A stretch of 47,363 nucleotides of DNA. Origin: an uncultured Schlesneria sp. GTDB lineage: Bacteria > Planctomycetota > Planctomycetia > Planctomycetales > Planctomycetaceae. The stretch covers positions 1-47,363 of the forward strand of contig CAILLA010000140.1 of NCBI GenBank assembly GCA_903834925.1, written 5' to 3'. How positions within the stretch are numbered: position 1 is the first letter of the stretch; the number at the start of each line of letters is the position of its first letter. Positions 8,671 to 16,877 of this stretch are shown here, piece after piece. The translations under genes were made by a program, and so were the position numbers. The notes under the pieces were generated by a model. That model worked only from the letters and a program-made list of their open reading frames with translations, ran no database searches and was not told the origin of the DNA.

Positions 8671-10536
8671 ATGGTTGGAATGCGAGCCTTTTCCGGAATC
8701 GTGTTTGCAGTAATTACTGTCACTGCGTTTGGTCAAGAATCACGGAAGGCCGACGAGCCGAAGCCGACGGACATACATGCCGATGCACCGGTCGTCGTGT
8801 TTCATGGTCACGACGATGAAGTGACTTCTCTGTCGTTCAGCGCAGACGGAAACAAGGTCATCTCCGTGAGCGCGAAAGCCGTTTGTGTTTGGGATCCTGC
8901 AACCGGCAAGGAAATTCGACGCCTAAAGGTCGATGACCGAACAGCAATCGGCTTCAATTCCGATCTCAGTCGATTGGCGTTCGTTCGACCGTTTTATTTT
9001 GGTCGCCCCGCAGACTCGCCCAATGGAAAGATCACGCTTCAGGACACCGCCAACGGCAATACCATCTGGAGCATCGATCCTCATGGCAATTTCAATCGAG
9101 ATGTTCCGTTCCCCCCTGCGATTGCAGCACTGGCCTTCAGTTCGGACGGGAAGTCGTTGGTGTCATCTGGTGGCGCGGTAAAGGTGCGGGGCGACTGGCC
9201 CAAGGGGATCGTAAAGATTTGGGATGCGGAGTCCGGCAAAGAATTGCGAAAGCTTGATGAGTTATCCTCGCGCGCTGACGCGGTGATGTTCAGTTCCGAC
9301 GGCAAACTTCTCGCGGCCGGCACAACTGGGACATCGGGTGAGTTGCCGGCTTCCGCTGAGGTACATGTCTGGGATGCTGCCACCGGTCAGCGACTTCACT
9401 CGATGAAAACTCAGCCGAAAGTCGAGCAGGGGGGCAACCCGGGTTCGGTCATACAATTGGCGATTCATCCCAAAGGGACACTGCTGGCGGCGGCGGTTTC
9501 GGATGGAACCGTGCGTCTGTGGGAGTTGCCTTCAGGACGAGAATTGTTCGAGCTGCGCGGACATCAAGGTCGATCTGCCGGTAGCGAAACCGACCGATTT
9601 ACCGGACTCATCACTGGTCGCAGTGCGGCAGTCCGAACGGTGGCTTTCAATCCTGACGGCAGCCGACTCGCGTCCGCCGGATACGACGGGATCGTCCGCG
9701 TCTGGAACTCACAGACCGGGGAACAAACTGCAACGTACCGGTTCGACTCGCCGTGCATCAACGCCGTCGTCATCAGCAGCGATGGCCAATGCCTCGCCGC
9801 CGCTGGCAGCAATTCTGCGAAATCGGGCGAGGTCGTGATTTGGAAATTGCGCGACCAACCGACACAGCTCGGTGGGCCAGTGTCGCCAGCTATTCGAAAG
9901 GACGAGATTGCAAAGCACGAACTGGAAGTCAGAAAACGAATTCAAAACGCCGTGAAATCTGACGAGTTGAATTGGCAAAACCTCGACGTTTCTCAACGCA
10001 GTGTCAGAGATCGCATCGCGAAAATCCTTGTTAAAACCGTGACTGTCAGCGATCAACAAGTCGCGTCGGCCGTCTACCTTCTCACTGTCGGCCGACATCC
10101 AACCGATGTGGAGGCGAAGCAAGTTCAAACGGAATCCGCTGAAACACAAGACCGACCGTTGAGCGTCTTGAAACATGCTCGTGGACTGGTTCAGAGCAAA
10201 GAGTTCAACACCGAACTGGCGGCGACCAACGAACGCCTGAGGCTGCTACAAGAAAACCTCGCAAAAAAAAGCGCGCCCGGGGAAATCCCGGTCTTATTCA
10301 GCGCTGATTCCTTTCTGAAAATTGCTAACGACTGCGCTGCTGTCGTTGATCAAGCCGCTAAAACTGACGAACAACTCGTCGAACTCTCCTTCTTACTGAC
10401 TCTGTCTCGATTCCCCTCAACAACCGAAGCCAATCAACTCGTCCCACATCTTAAAAATGCGCCGAACCGCGCCTTGGCGACCAAGGATATTTTCGTCTTC
10501 CTGTTGAACGGCGAGGAGTTCGTGGCTCCGAAATGA
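8671..10536 (+). CDS. Secreted WD40-repeat protein with duplicated DUF1553-like C-terminal motif
   Basis: A 621-residue protein. The ATG at 8671 is chosen because GGAG lies 7 nt upstream and a signal peptide follows (MVGMRAFSGIVFAVITVTAF). Residues about 40-410 contain WD40 repeats (VVFHGHDDEVTSLSFSADG, KAVCVWDPATGKEIRRL, VRLWELPSGRELFELRGH, AVRTVAFNPDGSRLASAGYDG, VRVWNSQTGE). Residues about 410-621 carry two copies of an L-x-G/S-R-x-P-T/S-x-x-E motif (YLLTVGRHPTDVEAKQV and LLTLSRFPSTTEANQLV). This motif resembles the C-terminus of DUF1553 proteins, which in planctomycetes are often linked to WD40 or cytochrome modules. It is probably a periplasmic scaffold. Confidence 0.8.
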   Translation: MVGMRAFSGIVFAVITVTAFGQESRKADEPKPTDIHADAPVVVFHGHDDEVTSLSFSADGNKVISVSAKAVCVWDPATGKEIRRLKVDDRTAIGFNSDLSRLAFVRPFYFGRPADSPNGKITLQDTANGNTIWSIDPHGNFNRDVPFPPAIAALAFSSDGKSLVSSGGAVKVRGDWPKGIVKIWDAESGKELRKLDELSSRADAVMFSSDGKLLAAGTTGTSGELPASAEVHVWDAATGQRLHSMKTQPKVEQGGNPGSVIQLAIHPKGTLLAAAVSDGTVRLWELPSGRELFELRGHQGRSAGSETDRFTGLITGRSAAVRTVAFNPDGSRLASAGYDGIVRVWNSQTGEQTATYRFDSPCINAVVISSDGQCLAAAGSNSAKSGEVVIWKLRDQPTQLGGPVSPAIRKDEIAKHELEVRKRIQNAVKSDELNWQNLDVSQRSVRDRIAKILVKTVTVSDQQVASAVYLLTVGRHPTDVEAKQVQTESAETQDRPLSVLKHARGLVQSKEFNTELAATNERLRLLQENLAKKSAPGEIPVLFSADSFLKIANDCAAVVDQAAKTDEQLVELSFLLTLSRFPSTTEANQLVPHLKNAPNRALATKDIFVFLLNGEEFVAPK

Positions 10537-10796
10537 CAGCCTGGAAAACGCTTGTCAAGAATTTCCAAGGTATCAGGAAAGTTCAATCGCCAAATTGGAC
10601 AAATTCTGACATTCAACACGCTGTTCGCGTGACTTCAAATCCAGACAATTTATTGACATCTTTTTTGTGATCCATTTGCGAGTCCGTTACGTTAACCTAG
10701 CTTCGCGGTGTTGGCCGGCAGGGCGTTCTACGAGCTATTCTCGTCAGACAGGGATGCCCTGACTCAACATTAAGTAAGAACGAGGAAATACTCGAT

Positions 10797-12440
10797 ATGA
10801 GCACAGAAACCCCGGCCTTCGTCCGACGCACGGACCTTGACGCTCTGAGAGCCGGTGCCATGCTGCTGGGGATTGTCCTGCACGCGTCGCTTTCGTTCTT
10901 CCCGTCATTCTGGATCGTCACTGATTGTCGGCAGGAGACTGGTTTCGGGATCGTTTTCTCGGCCATACATGGATTCCGGATGCCGCTGTTTTTTGTCATG
11001 AGCGGCTTTTTCAGTGCGATGCTGCTCCATCGCCGGGGCTGGAAGTCGCTCCTCAAACAACGGTTCCACAGGGTGTTCCTTCCTCTCCTTTTGGGGATGG
11101 TTACCATCGTCCCGTTGACGGTTGGGATTTCGGCCCTTGCGATGTCGTCCGCAACTCCGAAGTCCGGCGGAACGCTACCAACCAAGGATGCGTCAGGTAT
11201 CTGGGGAGCCGCCCGTGCGGGCGACCTTGGTGACATCGAACGACATCTGTCCAATGGGACATCAGTCGATGCCGTTGACCCTGCACTAGGTGGGACGCCC
11301 TTGATGTGGGCAGCCGTGAAGGGTCAGACAGAAGCCATCGAGCTGCTCATTCGTAAGGGGGCTGACGTGAACGCCCTGACTCAGGACGGTGGGACGGCCC
11401 TTCATGCGGCGGCATTTCTGGGCCATGAGGACGCGGTCGATGTGCTCGTGAAGAATGGCGCTAAGGTTAATGCGAGGAACAATCGCGGTAACACGCCGTT
11501 GGATGTCGCCATCCTTGATGAAGGGACGACCCGCTACTTCGCGTCGCTACTTCAGCTCGAACTTGACGAAGAAGGTCTAGGACACCGCAAGGCCGCAATC
11601 GCCCAGTCGCTACGTCAGCACGGCGCGACAATAGGACTGAAATCAAGTCTAGCGGACACACTGATGCAGATGCCCCTTTTCCACCATCTGTGGTTCTTAT
11701 GGTTCCTCTGGTGGCTCGTCGTTGGCTATGCCATGCTTTCCGCGTTTGGACCACGACTTTCATCGATCCGTTTGCCCGACTGGGTTTTCCTCTCGCCCGC
11801 CCGCTACCTCTGGTTGATCCCGCTGACGATGATTCCCCAGTGGTACATGGGAAATTTCGGAACGACCCCGATCATCGGCCCGGATACCTCCACCGGTCTC
11901 CTGCCGATCCCGCACGTATTTGCGTTTTACGCGATCTTCTTCGGCTTCGGGGTGATCTATTTCGGGTACAATGACCAGTCCGATCGTCTCGGAAAACGGT
12001 GGTGGCTTGAGCTGACAATAGGACTCATCATCATCCTGCCGCTGATGTTGGCCCTGACGCAGGGGTGGAAAGGACCAGCAGGATACGAGCTGCCCCCGTT
12101 TGCACTCCGGATCATCGTCGTCGTGTTACAGGCGACTTATCCCTGGTTCATCACGTTTGGCCTCATCGGTTTGTTGCGGCAGGTCTGCTCCTTCGAAAGC
12201 TCAACGCTGCAATACCTGTCCGACTCTGCATACTGGCTTTACCTCGCCCATTTGCCACTGATCATCGCGGCCCAATACATTGTGCGAGACTTGCCGTACC
12301 CGGCGATTGTGAAATTTCTACTCATCGTCGTGGTCGTGACGGCGTTCTTGTTGTGGACTTATCAGGTGATGGTCCGCTACAGATGGCTGGGGCGATTTCT
12401 GAATGGACCCCGTACCCGGCCCAATAAAACGATTAACTAA
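10797..12440 (+). CDS. Membrane acyltransferase (Acyl_transf_3 family) with inserted ankyrin repeats
   Basis: A 547-residue protein. Residues 1-118 match the start of acyltransferase-3 proteins: R-x-x-x-L-D-A-L-R-A (10-19), the LGIVLHA helix with its conserved histidine at 29, and FRMPLFFVMSGFFSAML (60-76). Residues about 132-277 are a complete ankyrin cassette (GGTPLMWAAVKGQTEAIELL, GGTALHAAAFLGHEDAVDVL, GNTPLDVAI) with a tail (LDEEGLGHRKAAIAQSLRQHGA). From about 295 the multi-helix acyltransferase resumes to the end, including YLAHLPLIIAAQY. The family moves acyl groups onto glycans or other envelope targets. The insertion falls in the loop after the third predicted helix. A TTGACA at 10653 is the only promoter-like element seen upstream. 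Confidence 0.85.
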   Translation: MSTETPAFVRRTDLDALRAGAMLLGIVLHASLSFFPSFWIVTDCRQETGFGIVFSAIHGFRMPLFFVMSGFFSAMLLHRRGWKSLLKQRFHRVFLPLLLGMVTIVPLTVGISALAMSSATPKSGGTLPTKDASGIWGAARAGDLGDIERHLSNGTSVDAVDPALGGTPLMWAAVKGQTEAIELLIRKGADVNALTQDGGTALHAAAFLGHEDAVDVLVKNGAKVNARNNRGNTPLDVAILDEGTTRYFASLLQLELDEEGLGHRKAAIAQSLRQHGATIGLKSSLADTLMQMPLFHHLWFLWFLWWLVVGYAMLSAFGPRLSSIRLPDWVFLSPARYLWLIPLTMIPQWYMGNFGTTPIIGPDTSTGLLPIPHVFAFYAIFFGFGVIYFGYNDQSDRLGKRWWLELTIGLIIILPLMLALTQGWKGPAGYELPPFALRIIVVVLQATYPWFITFGLIGLLRQVCSFESSTLQYLSDSAYWLYLAHLPLIIAAQYIVRDLPYPAIVKFLLIVVVVTAFLLWTYQVMVRYRWLGRFLNGPRTRPNKTIN

Positions 12441-12452
12441 GGAGCGCATACC

Positions 12453-12896
12453 GTGCGATGTTCAATATTCTTCTTCTTGCTACTCGTACCAGGCTTTATC
12501 GGTGCAGAGGACAAACCCGAGAAGCTGCCGGAAATTCTGAAGCCATGGCAAGGATCATGGGACGTGACGCATTCTACAGCGGTGAGCTGGACCGAATTTG
12601 TCGTTGCCGAGCGACTTGGTCTGGGCGGAAAAGAAGTGGTCGTCACGGTAAAAGGAAATCAATTGTTCGTCGGAGATAAGCTCATCGCAACTTTAACGAC
12701 TGATTTTTCGGATTCAACTTTGGATGTCGAGAAAAAGGTCCAATTCAGTCGGAAGCCAGTTATGTTCACCTTGGTCAATGGCAAGGGGATTATGTGTTCG
12801 TATGAGTTTATTGAAGATCAAATTGCAATCCGGCACCCTTATACGAGCGGCCATATGTCAACTGTGAGTAGTTTTCTTCTCAAGCTCCATAAGTAG
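12453..12896 (+). CDS. Small secreted TIGR03067-like protein
   Basis: A 147-residue protein starting at GTG 12453 with AAGGAG 8 nt upstream and only 12 bp after the acyltransferase stop, so the two are probably co-transcribed. A signal peptide (FFFLLLVPGFIGA) is followed by a lipocalin-like beta pattern (LKPWQGSWDVTHST, VVVTVKGNQLFVGDK) resembling the TIGR03067 domain common in planctomycetes. Its molecular role is unknown. Confidence 0.65.
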   Translation: MRCSIFFFLLLVPGFIGAEDKPEKLPEILKPWQGSWDVTHSTAVSWTEFVVAERLGLGGKEVVVTVKGNQLFVGDKLIATLTTDFSDSTLDVEKKVQFSRKPVMFTLVNGKGIMCSYEFIEDQIAIRHPYTSGHMSTVSSFLLKLHK

Positions 12897-13004
12897 CAGT
12901 ACCGGCGGGGCGTTATAGTTTGATCTCCGATAATTGCCAGTGTCAACGTACGCCGAATGAAGAGTACACTAGCTCAAATCCATACGCCCCAGAGAAACAC
13001 CAGA

Positions 13005-14320
13005 CAGCACGGCCCGCGCGCATAAGCAGATAGTCTGGGTAATCTGTCGCGAACGGTTTCGAACTGATATTTCTTAGTTATGGCGAAGCCGCAATTCTGC
13101 GCGTGACGGAACATCGCGCGGCGAGTTCGCAGCCCCGAATCGAGACAGGATGCATGTCGGTCACACTCGTCAATATTGAGTCGATTGGTTCGCAATTCGA
13201 GTCTCTTTCTGATCCGCGACATTTCCGTAACCGGAAGCATTTGTTGGGAGACATCATTGTCATCGCGGTGTGTGGAATGATCTGCGGGAGTGATGGTCCG
13301 ACAGCCATTCATCGCTGGGCGTCAGAACGCACCGTTTGGTTGGCGCAGTTTCTGACGCTTCCCAATGGAATTCCTTCGCGTGATTGCATTCGTCGTCTGG
13401 TCATGGCATTGCGTCCCGAGGCGTTTCAGAAGTGCTTTCAGGACTGGATATCGCACGTCATTGCGAGCGACGGAAGTGATCAGGCGCGGCTGATTGCCAT
13501 TGATGGGAAGACGTGTCGGCGGTCCCATGATGCTGCTCACGGTCTGGGCGCGTTGCATATTGTCAGCGCTTGGGCGAGTGAAGAAGGGATTGCCTTGGGA
13601 CAAGTCGCCACGGAAGAGAAATCGAACGAAATCACGGCAATTCCTGAACTGATACAGCAGATCGATTTGACAAACTCTTTAGTCACGATCGATGCGATGG
13701 GCTGCCAGAAGGAGATCGCCAAAGACATCGTCGCGGGAGGCGGCGACTTTGCGATCGCCGTGAAAGACAATCAGCCCAAGCTCCGCGAGGCCATCGAATC
13801 CCATTTCGCCAAGCATCTTGAAAACGATTTGGAAGACCTGAAGTATCGCTGCTACGAGACGTGCGACGCGTCCCACGGACGGATTGATGAACGATCGTAT
13901 TATCTGACCAAAATTCCCACGGACTTCGGTCTGAAGAAAGAATGGCCATGCGTCAAGGCCATCGGTTACTCATTGAGAGTGACCAGGCACGCTGACGGCC
14001 GCGAAACGGGTGAAGTCCAGTATTACATCCTGAGTCGCTATCTCAGCGGAAAAAGATTCAGCGAAGCGGTGCGCGGACATTGGAGCATCGAGTCCATGCA
14101 TTGGGTGCTCGATGTCAATTTTCGCGAGGACGACAGTCGCACACGAGAACGAACACTCGGTAACAACCTCAGTTGGCTGCGACGCTTCGCCGTCACCCTG
14201 TTGAAGCGCCATCCGGGAAAAGACAGCCTCCGGGGAAAGATGCTACGATGCATGATGAATCCAGACTTCCTCACTGAAGTCCTGACAAATTAACAACTTT
14301 GATACGCGCTGGCCGTGCAG
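13005..14320 (+). mobile_element. ISAs1-family insertion sequence
   Basis: About 1,316 bp. Imperfect terminal inverted repeats of about 24 bp: the left end starts CAGCACGGCC-C-GCGCG at 13005 and the right end, read inward, starts CTGCACGGCC-A-GCGCG from 14320. It contains one transposase gene. The flanks (ACACCAGA left, TCGAGTCC right) do not match, so no target-site duplication is visible. This suggests an old insertion, later rearrangement, or ends that are off by a few bases. Confidence 0.75.
13154..14293 (+). CDS. ISAs1-family transposase
   Basis: A 379-residue transposase from the ATG at 13154 (upstream GTG codons are possible). It shows the N-terminal FESLSDPRHFRNRKHLLGDI block, the DDE-type core with D in LIAIDGKTCRRS, D in LVTIDAMGCQKEIA, GDFAIAVKDNQP, and the E-containing HWSIESMHWVLDVNFREDDS block. 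Length and motif order match an intact ISAs1/H-repeat-type transposase, so the element may still be functional. Confidence 0.9.
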   Translation: MSVTLVNIESIGSQFESLSDPRHFRNRKHLLGDIIVIAVCGMICGSDGPTAIHRWASERTVWLAQFLTLPNGIPSRDCIRRLVMALRPEAFQKCFQDWISHVIASDGSDQARLIAIDGKTCRRSHDAAHGLGALHIVSAWASEEGIALGQVATEEKSNEITAIPELIQQIDLTNSLVTIDAMGCQKEIAKDIVAGGGDFAIAVKDNQPKLREAIESHFAKHLENDLEDLKYRCYETCDASHGRIDERSYYLTKIPTDFGLKKEWPCVKAIGYSLRVTRHADGRETGEVQYYILSRYLSGKRFSEAVRGHWSIESMHWVLDVNFREDDSRTRERTLGNNLSWLRRFAVTLLKRHPGKDSLRGKMLRCMMNPDFLTEVLTN

Positions 14321-14498
14321 TCGAGTCCAGGCTGACTTCAGGATGATAGAGTTTTCGAAACAATCATGCGCTTTTGTGATGACGTGCCGTTCGGTTCGGC
14401 CTTCTCAGCCGATTGATAGCATTCTTCCGCCTGCGGAAAACATTGCGTTCATCCAACGCCGCTTGGTCAAGATTGTCTGTACCAAGATCCTGAGTGGA

Positions 14499-15530
14499 TT
14501 ACGGGTTTCTTACCTGATAGTCGTGTAGTTTCTCAGCAAGTATCTTCGAGAAGAGTAATCGTCCGTCGTCATTAACGTGGATATAATCTGCAAACAGATC
14601 GTCGGGAACCGATTTTACAAAGTTCCAGACCTCGGGCGCATCGTTCCCCAGATCACCGGAAAGTCGGGCGACGAGGTACTCGTATGCAGTAAAAGGAATT
14701 CTATTGTACACAGCAGAATGCTCGGGCATAAGAACGATCTTTGTTTCCGATCCAAGACGATTAAAATGACCAATCAGCTGGATGAGAAGTTCGACATTAT
14801 GATCTTGAAAACGGACATAGGTCTCACTGTCGAACGCGCCAGAAGCTGACAAGGTCGAAAACTGCTTCTCTATTGCGATTGAGGACCAATATTTTGCAGT
14901 CCCCACGCGATTTCCCATACGATTCGGTGGGGTCCATGGAGATTGATTCGGTTCTGGAATCCCCAGAAAGTGTCGGATTTGAGAGGAAACTCGGCAGATT
15001 GAATCACCAACTTCAGCCCGGCTTCGCTTGATATTCTGGAGGGTCAACGCCGACTCAACGAACCCGCTAATCGAATGTGGGGGATTGCTTTTTCCAGAGG
15101 GATCTACCGCCAAATAACCTGTATGAATACAAAGCAAGACGATCTTTGGCCTCACGTTGCGCTGGATCAATGGATCCGCGAGTCGCTGAAGAATATCGAA
15201 CCCCGCAAAGATTCCACAGATTCCGCACACAGGACCGCCGTAAGCATCGCGAGCGGCTAATCGCGGCGCTTCAATTGCCTCCCCGGCTGACGAAGCTCCT
15301 AGATAAAGCAAAAATTGACCTGTATGTTCCAACGAGGGTGGAAAAAGTCGCTCGAGATTCCTTGCCTTTGATTCGGCACTCTCCGTGTATTTCAGCGGAA
15401 GATAGCCAGGCTGACCCGAGCCATAAACCATAATCGTCAGCCAATTGACAAGTTCCAGCATTGCAACAATAAGAAGCAAAGGGCCGACAAAACCGCGACA
15501 ACGGCGAAAATCAACGAATTCGGAAACCAT
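14499..15530 (-). CDS. SGNH-fold membrane-anchored protein, DltD-like partner of the MBOAT
   Basis: A 343-residue protein. One N-terminal membrane helix (about 13-35) is followed by an extracytoplasmic domain with an SGNH-type nucleophile region (LYLGASSAGEAI, Ser80/81) and a C-terminal D-x-x-H pair (Asp315, His318 in ADYIHVNDDGR). DltD, AlgJ/AlgX and related proteins use this Ser-Asp-His layout to move acyl groups onto, or remove them from, envelope polymers. The ATG at 15530 follows directly on the TGA of the 49-residue microprotein gene (TGAATG). As last gene of the six-gene operon, its inferred job is the final transfer of the acyl group to a polymer outside the membrane. The acceptor is unknown. 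Confidence 0.8.
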   Translation of the reverse strand: MVSEFVDFRRCRGFVGPLLLIVAMLELVNWLTIMVYGSGQPGYLPLKYTESAESKARNLERLFPPSLEHTGQFLLYLGASSAGEAIEAPRLAARDAYGGPVCGICGIFAGFDILQRLADPLIQRNVRPKIVLLCIHTGYLAVDPSGKSNPPHSISGFVESALTLQNIKRSRAEVGDSICRVSSQIRHFLGIPEPNQSPWTPPNRMGNRVGTAKYWSSIAIEKQFSTLSASGAFDSETYVRFQDHNVELLIQLIGHFNRLGSETKIVLMPEHSAVYNRIPFTAYEYLVARLSGDLGNDAPEVWNFVKSVPDDLFADYIHVNDDGRLLFSKILAEKLHDYQVRNP

Positions 15531-15680
15531 TCAAAATCCTTGATAAAAAAAACGTTCGCCCTCTTGGCTGCAATAATACGACAGAAGCAGTGCAAGCGTG
15601 ACGACGCCGACGCGAACAACAAACTCCCATAAAGGAATACGGTCATCGACGGAATGGTCGGTATCCAAATCGGCTGCCAT
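15531..15680 (-). CDS. 49-residue membrane microprotein with C-terminal F-x-Y-x-x-F, DltX-like
   Basis: Read directly from the sequence: ATG at 15680, TGA at 15531-15533, with GAGGAGG 7 nt upstream, one of the strongest ribosome binding sites in the window. The peptide has an acidic N-terminus (MAADLDTDHSVDDR), one hydrophobic helix (about 18-36) and ends GERFFYQGF, that is Phe44-x-Tyr46-x-x-Phe49 at the very C-terminus. DltX, a microprotein of about 50 residues in Gram-positive dlt operons, has the same size, topology and terminal motif; its tyrosine is proposed to carry D-alanine from DltB to DltD. Here the gene sits exactly between the MBOAT (30-bp gap) and the SGNH gene (stop abuts start). 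I infer that Tyr46 is the acyl shuttle between them. Confidence 0.85.
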   Translation of the reverse strand: MAADLDTDHSVDDRIPLWEFVVRVGVVTLALLLSYYCSQEGERFFYQGF

Positions 15681-15710
15681 CGTAAATCCTCCTCAATTCA
15701 AAAACACCAA

Positions 15711-16877
15711 CTACTTCCATGCTAACGCACCAACAATGGCCAGCGTTAACGCGACATATTCAAATGTCACAATCGTTGCTGCAATGCGTATCCACCGATT
15801 TGCGAGGTAGATTCTTACACCCTTGGGGCCAAGTAGTCGGGTCAGGCGGTCGCGGTAGAGGTTGGTTGAGATGACCCCGATCGCGTGAAAAATACCCCAA
15901 AGTAATCCCGGAAAATCAATATGATGCCACAAACCACAAAGCAGGAACGAAAGGCCAAGCGCGAAGCTCGCACAAGGCAGTGGATATAACCCGCCTGTCT
16001 TACGCATCATGGCAACTTGCAGCGGAATGAAAATATTGCGACGAATAAACTGCGAAAATGAGATATGCCAACGCTCCCAAAAGTCGATCATGTTTCTTGC
16101 AAGGAAAGGATGGTTAAAATTCTCCGGAGTGCCGACTCCGATCAAATCTCCGATCCCTTTCGCGATGTCGCTCAAGCCGCTGAAATCCAGGTAGAGCCAG
16201 ATATAGAACATTTGCGCCTCGATGAAGAAATACGATCCGCCAATCGTGAATCCACTTAAAAACAAACGTTTGAGCAGCATTGCCATGACGTATTTTTTAA
16301 AAACGCCAAGTGTTATGCGCTCAATTGCATGTAGTGACTGCGTTGCTGTTAAATTGCGCGGCAACGATGGATTTCCGAGGAATTCTGAATACGATTGAAC
16401 TGGGCCGGCCGCCAACATGTGAAATGGAATAAGATAATTCACTGTTTCTGGAAAAGAAGGTGCACGGCAGTCTAATGTGGAGACCTCACGCAACATGTCG
16501 AGTATCCGAATTGTAATGTACGAGTACGAGAGCATTGCGAGAACGTTTAGCACATTATTGTCATGCCCCAGGAATTGTCTCGCAGGAAATTTGTAGACGA
16601 CAAAAAGCAATATGGTAAAACCAAAGAGACAAATGGTTGCTGCCGTACCGAAGCGTAAGTTCGGTACGATATTGATAACGAGAAAGACAAGAGCAATAGC
16701 AGCTAGAACTGCAATCACCTCTGATGTAGCCAAATAGAGCTTGAGGAATAGGATATTCAACGCCGTCAAGCCCCAGACTCGAGATTGCTGTCGAGTAAGT
16801 GGGACATAGGTAAACATAGCCAATAGCACAACCATCCAAAACTTAAGTTGTGCCAAATTGACCGCGTAACTATTCAT
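15711..16877 (-). CDS. MBOAT-family O-acyltransferase, DltB-like
   Basis: A 388-residue polytopic membrane protein of normal MBOAT length. It shows the family blocks DFSGLSDIAKGIG (231-243), NHPFLARNMIDFWERWHISF (255-274) and the catalytic-histidine region CGLWHHIDFPGLLWGIFHAIG (His318/His319 and His331). MBOAT enzymes of the DltB/AlgI/PatA type take an acyl group from a cytoplasmic donor and pass it across the membrane. The start ATG overlaps the end of the FkbH gene by 8 bp (ATGAATAG), implying coupled translation. With an ACP and an FkbH upstream, the likely donor is an acyl-ACP, as for DltB and DltC. Confidence 0.9.
   Translation of the reverse strand: MNSYAVNLAQLKFWMVVLLAMFTYVPLTRQQSRVWGLTALNILFLKLYLATSEVIAVLAAIALVFLVINIVPNLRFGTAATICLFGFTILLFVVYKFPARQFLGHDNNVLNVLAMLSYSYITIRILDMLREVSTLDCRAPSFPETVNYLIPFHMLAAGPVQSYSEFLGNPSLPRNLTATQSLHAIERITLGVFKKYVMAMLLKRLFLSGFTIGGSYFFIEAQMFYIWLYLDFSGLSDIAKGIGDLIGVGTPENFNHPFLARNMIDFWERWHISFSQFIRRNIFIPLQVAMMRKTGGLYPLPCASFALGLSFLLCGLWHHIDFPGLLWGIFHAIGVISTNLYRDRLTRLLGPKGVRIYLANRWIRIAATIVTFEYVALTLAIVGALAWK

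Noticed and set aside
13005-14320. Target-site duplication for the ISAs1 element
   Set aside because: The 8-10 bases on either side of the proposed ends do not match, so none is claimed.
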